From an uncultured Planctomycetaceae bacterium (GTDB lineage: Bacteria > Planctomycetota > Planctomycetia > Planctomycetales > Planctomycetaceae): 5,671 bases of DNA. A program made the position numbers and the translations under genes. The notes below the pieces were generated by a model that had not been told where the DNA came from, did no database searches, and was given only the letters and a program-made list of their open reading frames with translations. The DNA lies in contig CAIUHT010000584.1 of NCBI GenBank assembly GCA_903898975.1, positions 1 to 5,671 of the forward strand. The letters are read 5' to 3'. Positions 4,724 to 5,671 of the stretch are shown here, piece by piece (positions within the stretch are counted from its first letter, which is position 1; each line of letters opens with the position of its first letter).

Positions 4724-5671
4724 ATGCAGTTCCCCCACATGTTCCGCCTGCGGCAGAAGTTCGACAGCCCCCGCCTGGACGATGTGCCCGGCGAGGTGCA
4801 CCGCCAACTCGCCCGGCTGAATCTCGACCGCCAGGTCCGCCCCGGGCAGACGGTCGCCATCACGGTGGGCAGCCGGGGAATCACCAACATCGCCACCATC
4901 ACCCGCGCGCTGGTCGAGTACTTCCAGCGCCTGGGGGCCAGCCCGTTCATTGTCCCCGCCATGGGGAGTCATGGCGGGGGGACCGCCGAGGGACAACAGG
5001 CGATCGTCGCGGGCTACGGGATCACCGAGCAGAGCATGGGTTGCCCCATCCGCTCGTCGATGGAGACGGTGATTGTCGACCAGACACCGCAGGGGATTCC
5101 GGTCCACTTCGACCGGCACGCCCACGGGGCCGACCACGTCGTCGTCGCCGGCCGCATCAAGCCCCACACCAACTTCGTGGGCGAGATCGAGAGCGGCCTG
5201 CACAAGATGATGCTGATCGGCCTGGGGAAGCACAACGGCGCCAAGATCTACCACCGCGCCATCCTCGACCATAGCTGGCTCGAGATTGTGAACGCCGTCG
5301 CCCAGAGCGTGCTGACCCGCTGCAAGGTGCTGTGCGGCGTGGGCATTATCGAAAACGCCTTCGATGAAACCGCCCTGATCGCCGGGGTCGCCCCGCACGA
5401 ATTCCTCGACCGCGAACGCGAACTGCTGCAACTGGCCCGCCAATGGCTCCCCCGGCTCCCCTTCCAGCGCGTGCACCTGCTGATTGTTGACGAGATTGGC
5501 AAGAACATTTCGGGGACCGGGATGGACACCAATGTCGTCGGGCGGAAATACAACGACCACAAGGCGACCGACAAAGACTCGGTTTCGTGCCGGACGATCT
5601 TTGTGCGCGGCCTGACTGAAGCGACCCACGGCAACGCGACCGGCCTGGGGATGGCCGAGTTCACCAACCGC
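4724..5671 (+). CDS. Lactate racemase (LarA/DUF2088)-domain protein, 3' end beyond the window
   Basis: The frame is open for 316 codons to the last base, so the C-terminus is missing. LarA-family proteins usually run a little over 400 residues. Characterised LarA inverts lactate using a nickel-pincer cofactor; many relatives act on other 2-hydroxy acids, and the substrate here is unknown. Visible motifs are GSHGGGTAEGQ at 81-91 (His83 at the position of the family catalytic His), RIKPHTNFVGEIESGLHKM at 144-162 (His148, Lys161), His177 sixteen residues after Lys161, and KNISGTGMDTNVVGR at 260-274. From memory of Lactobacillus LarA (His108, His174, Lys184, His200), the Lys-to-His spacing is the same, while His-to-Lys is 13 rather than 10, so this is a divergent subgroup. 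No signal peptide is seen, so it is probably cytoplasmic. The ATG at 4724 has no SD; an in-frame ATG at 4739 is an alternative start. Confidence 0.85.
   Translation, partial: MQFPHMFRLRQKFDSPRLDDVPGEVHRQLARLNLDRQVRPGQTVAITVGSRGITNIATITRALVEYFQRLGASPFIVPAMGSHGGGTAEGQQAIVAGYGITEQSMGCPIRSSMETVIVDQTPQGIPVHFDRHAHGADHVVVAGRIKPHTNFVGEIESGLHKMMLIGLGKHNGAKIYHRAILDHSWLEIVNAVAQSVLTRCKVLCGVGIIENAFDETALIAGVAPHEFLDRERELLQLARQWLPRLPFQRVHLLIVDEIGKNISGTGMDTNVVGRKYNDHKATDKDSVSCRTIFVRGLTEATHGNATGLGMAEFTNR

Noticed and set aside
4544..5629. Minus-strand open frame of 361 codons
   Set aside because: It is antisense to the LarA-like gene, whose conserved motifs fix the real frame.
1..5671. Mobile element, CRISPR array, phage or defence system
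   Set aside because: No transposase, integrase, regularly spaced palindromic repeats, tRNA-flanked att site or defence domain is visible on either strand.

Overview
The window is GC-rich, with long spurious open frames on the strand opposite each gene. It most likely comes from a planctomycete-like bacterial chromosome. The reasons are a pair of secreted Tyr/Gly-rich proteins of a kind common in that phylum, weak or absent Shine-Dalgarno (SD) sites on some genes, and a lactate-racemase-domain protein of a type I associate with planctomycetes. This assignment is inference from protein style; no rRNA or marker comparison was possible.

Layout. (1) Bases 66-1461, minus strand: two small exported proteins in tandem, probably one transcript. 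The first is a 143-aa Tyr/His-rich protein. The second is a 310-aa Gly/Cys/Tyr-rich protein with three CxxCxG motifs. Both have clear Sec signal peptides and no recognisable enzymatic domain. Two short hairpins lie after the second gene. (2) Bases 1462-1772: a divergent intergenic region. It holds a good sigma70-type promoter for the rightward gene and a perfect 7-bp stem-loop that buries that gene's SD. (3) Bases 1773-4148, plus strand: a full-length type IIA topoisomerase A subunit (791 aa). It reads as ParC rather than GyrA, and the usual quinolone-contact serine is alanine. (4) Bases 4149-4723: about 575 bases without a credible gene. They contain small hairpins, a 14-bp tandem repeat, a GCGGTG-rich repeat block, a sharp G-rich to C-rich switch and a possible -10 box. 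(5) Bases 4724 to the window end, plus strand: the first 316 codons of a LarA-like (lactate racemase domain) protein, cut off by the window.

The genes do not form one pathway. The topoisomerase stands alone, with no parE/gyrB partner in view. The exported pair probably works at the cell envelope. The LarA-like protein is probably a separate metabolic gene behind its own promoter. I found no CRISPR array, transposase, phage gene, tRNA, rRNA or defence cassette, and nothing that supports a new multi-gene system. The observations most worth following are the SD-burying hairpin at the predicted 5' end of the parC mRNA, the natural alanine in the quinolone pocket, the cysteine-motif secreted protein, and the repeat-rich gap.
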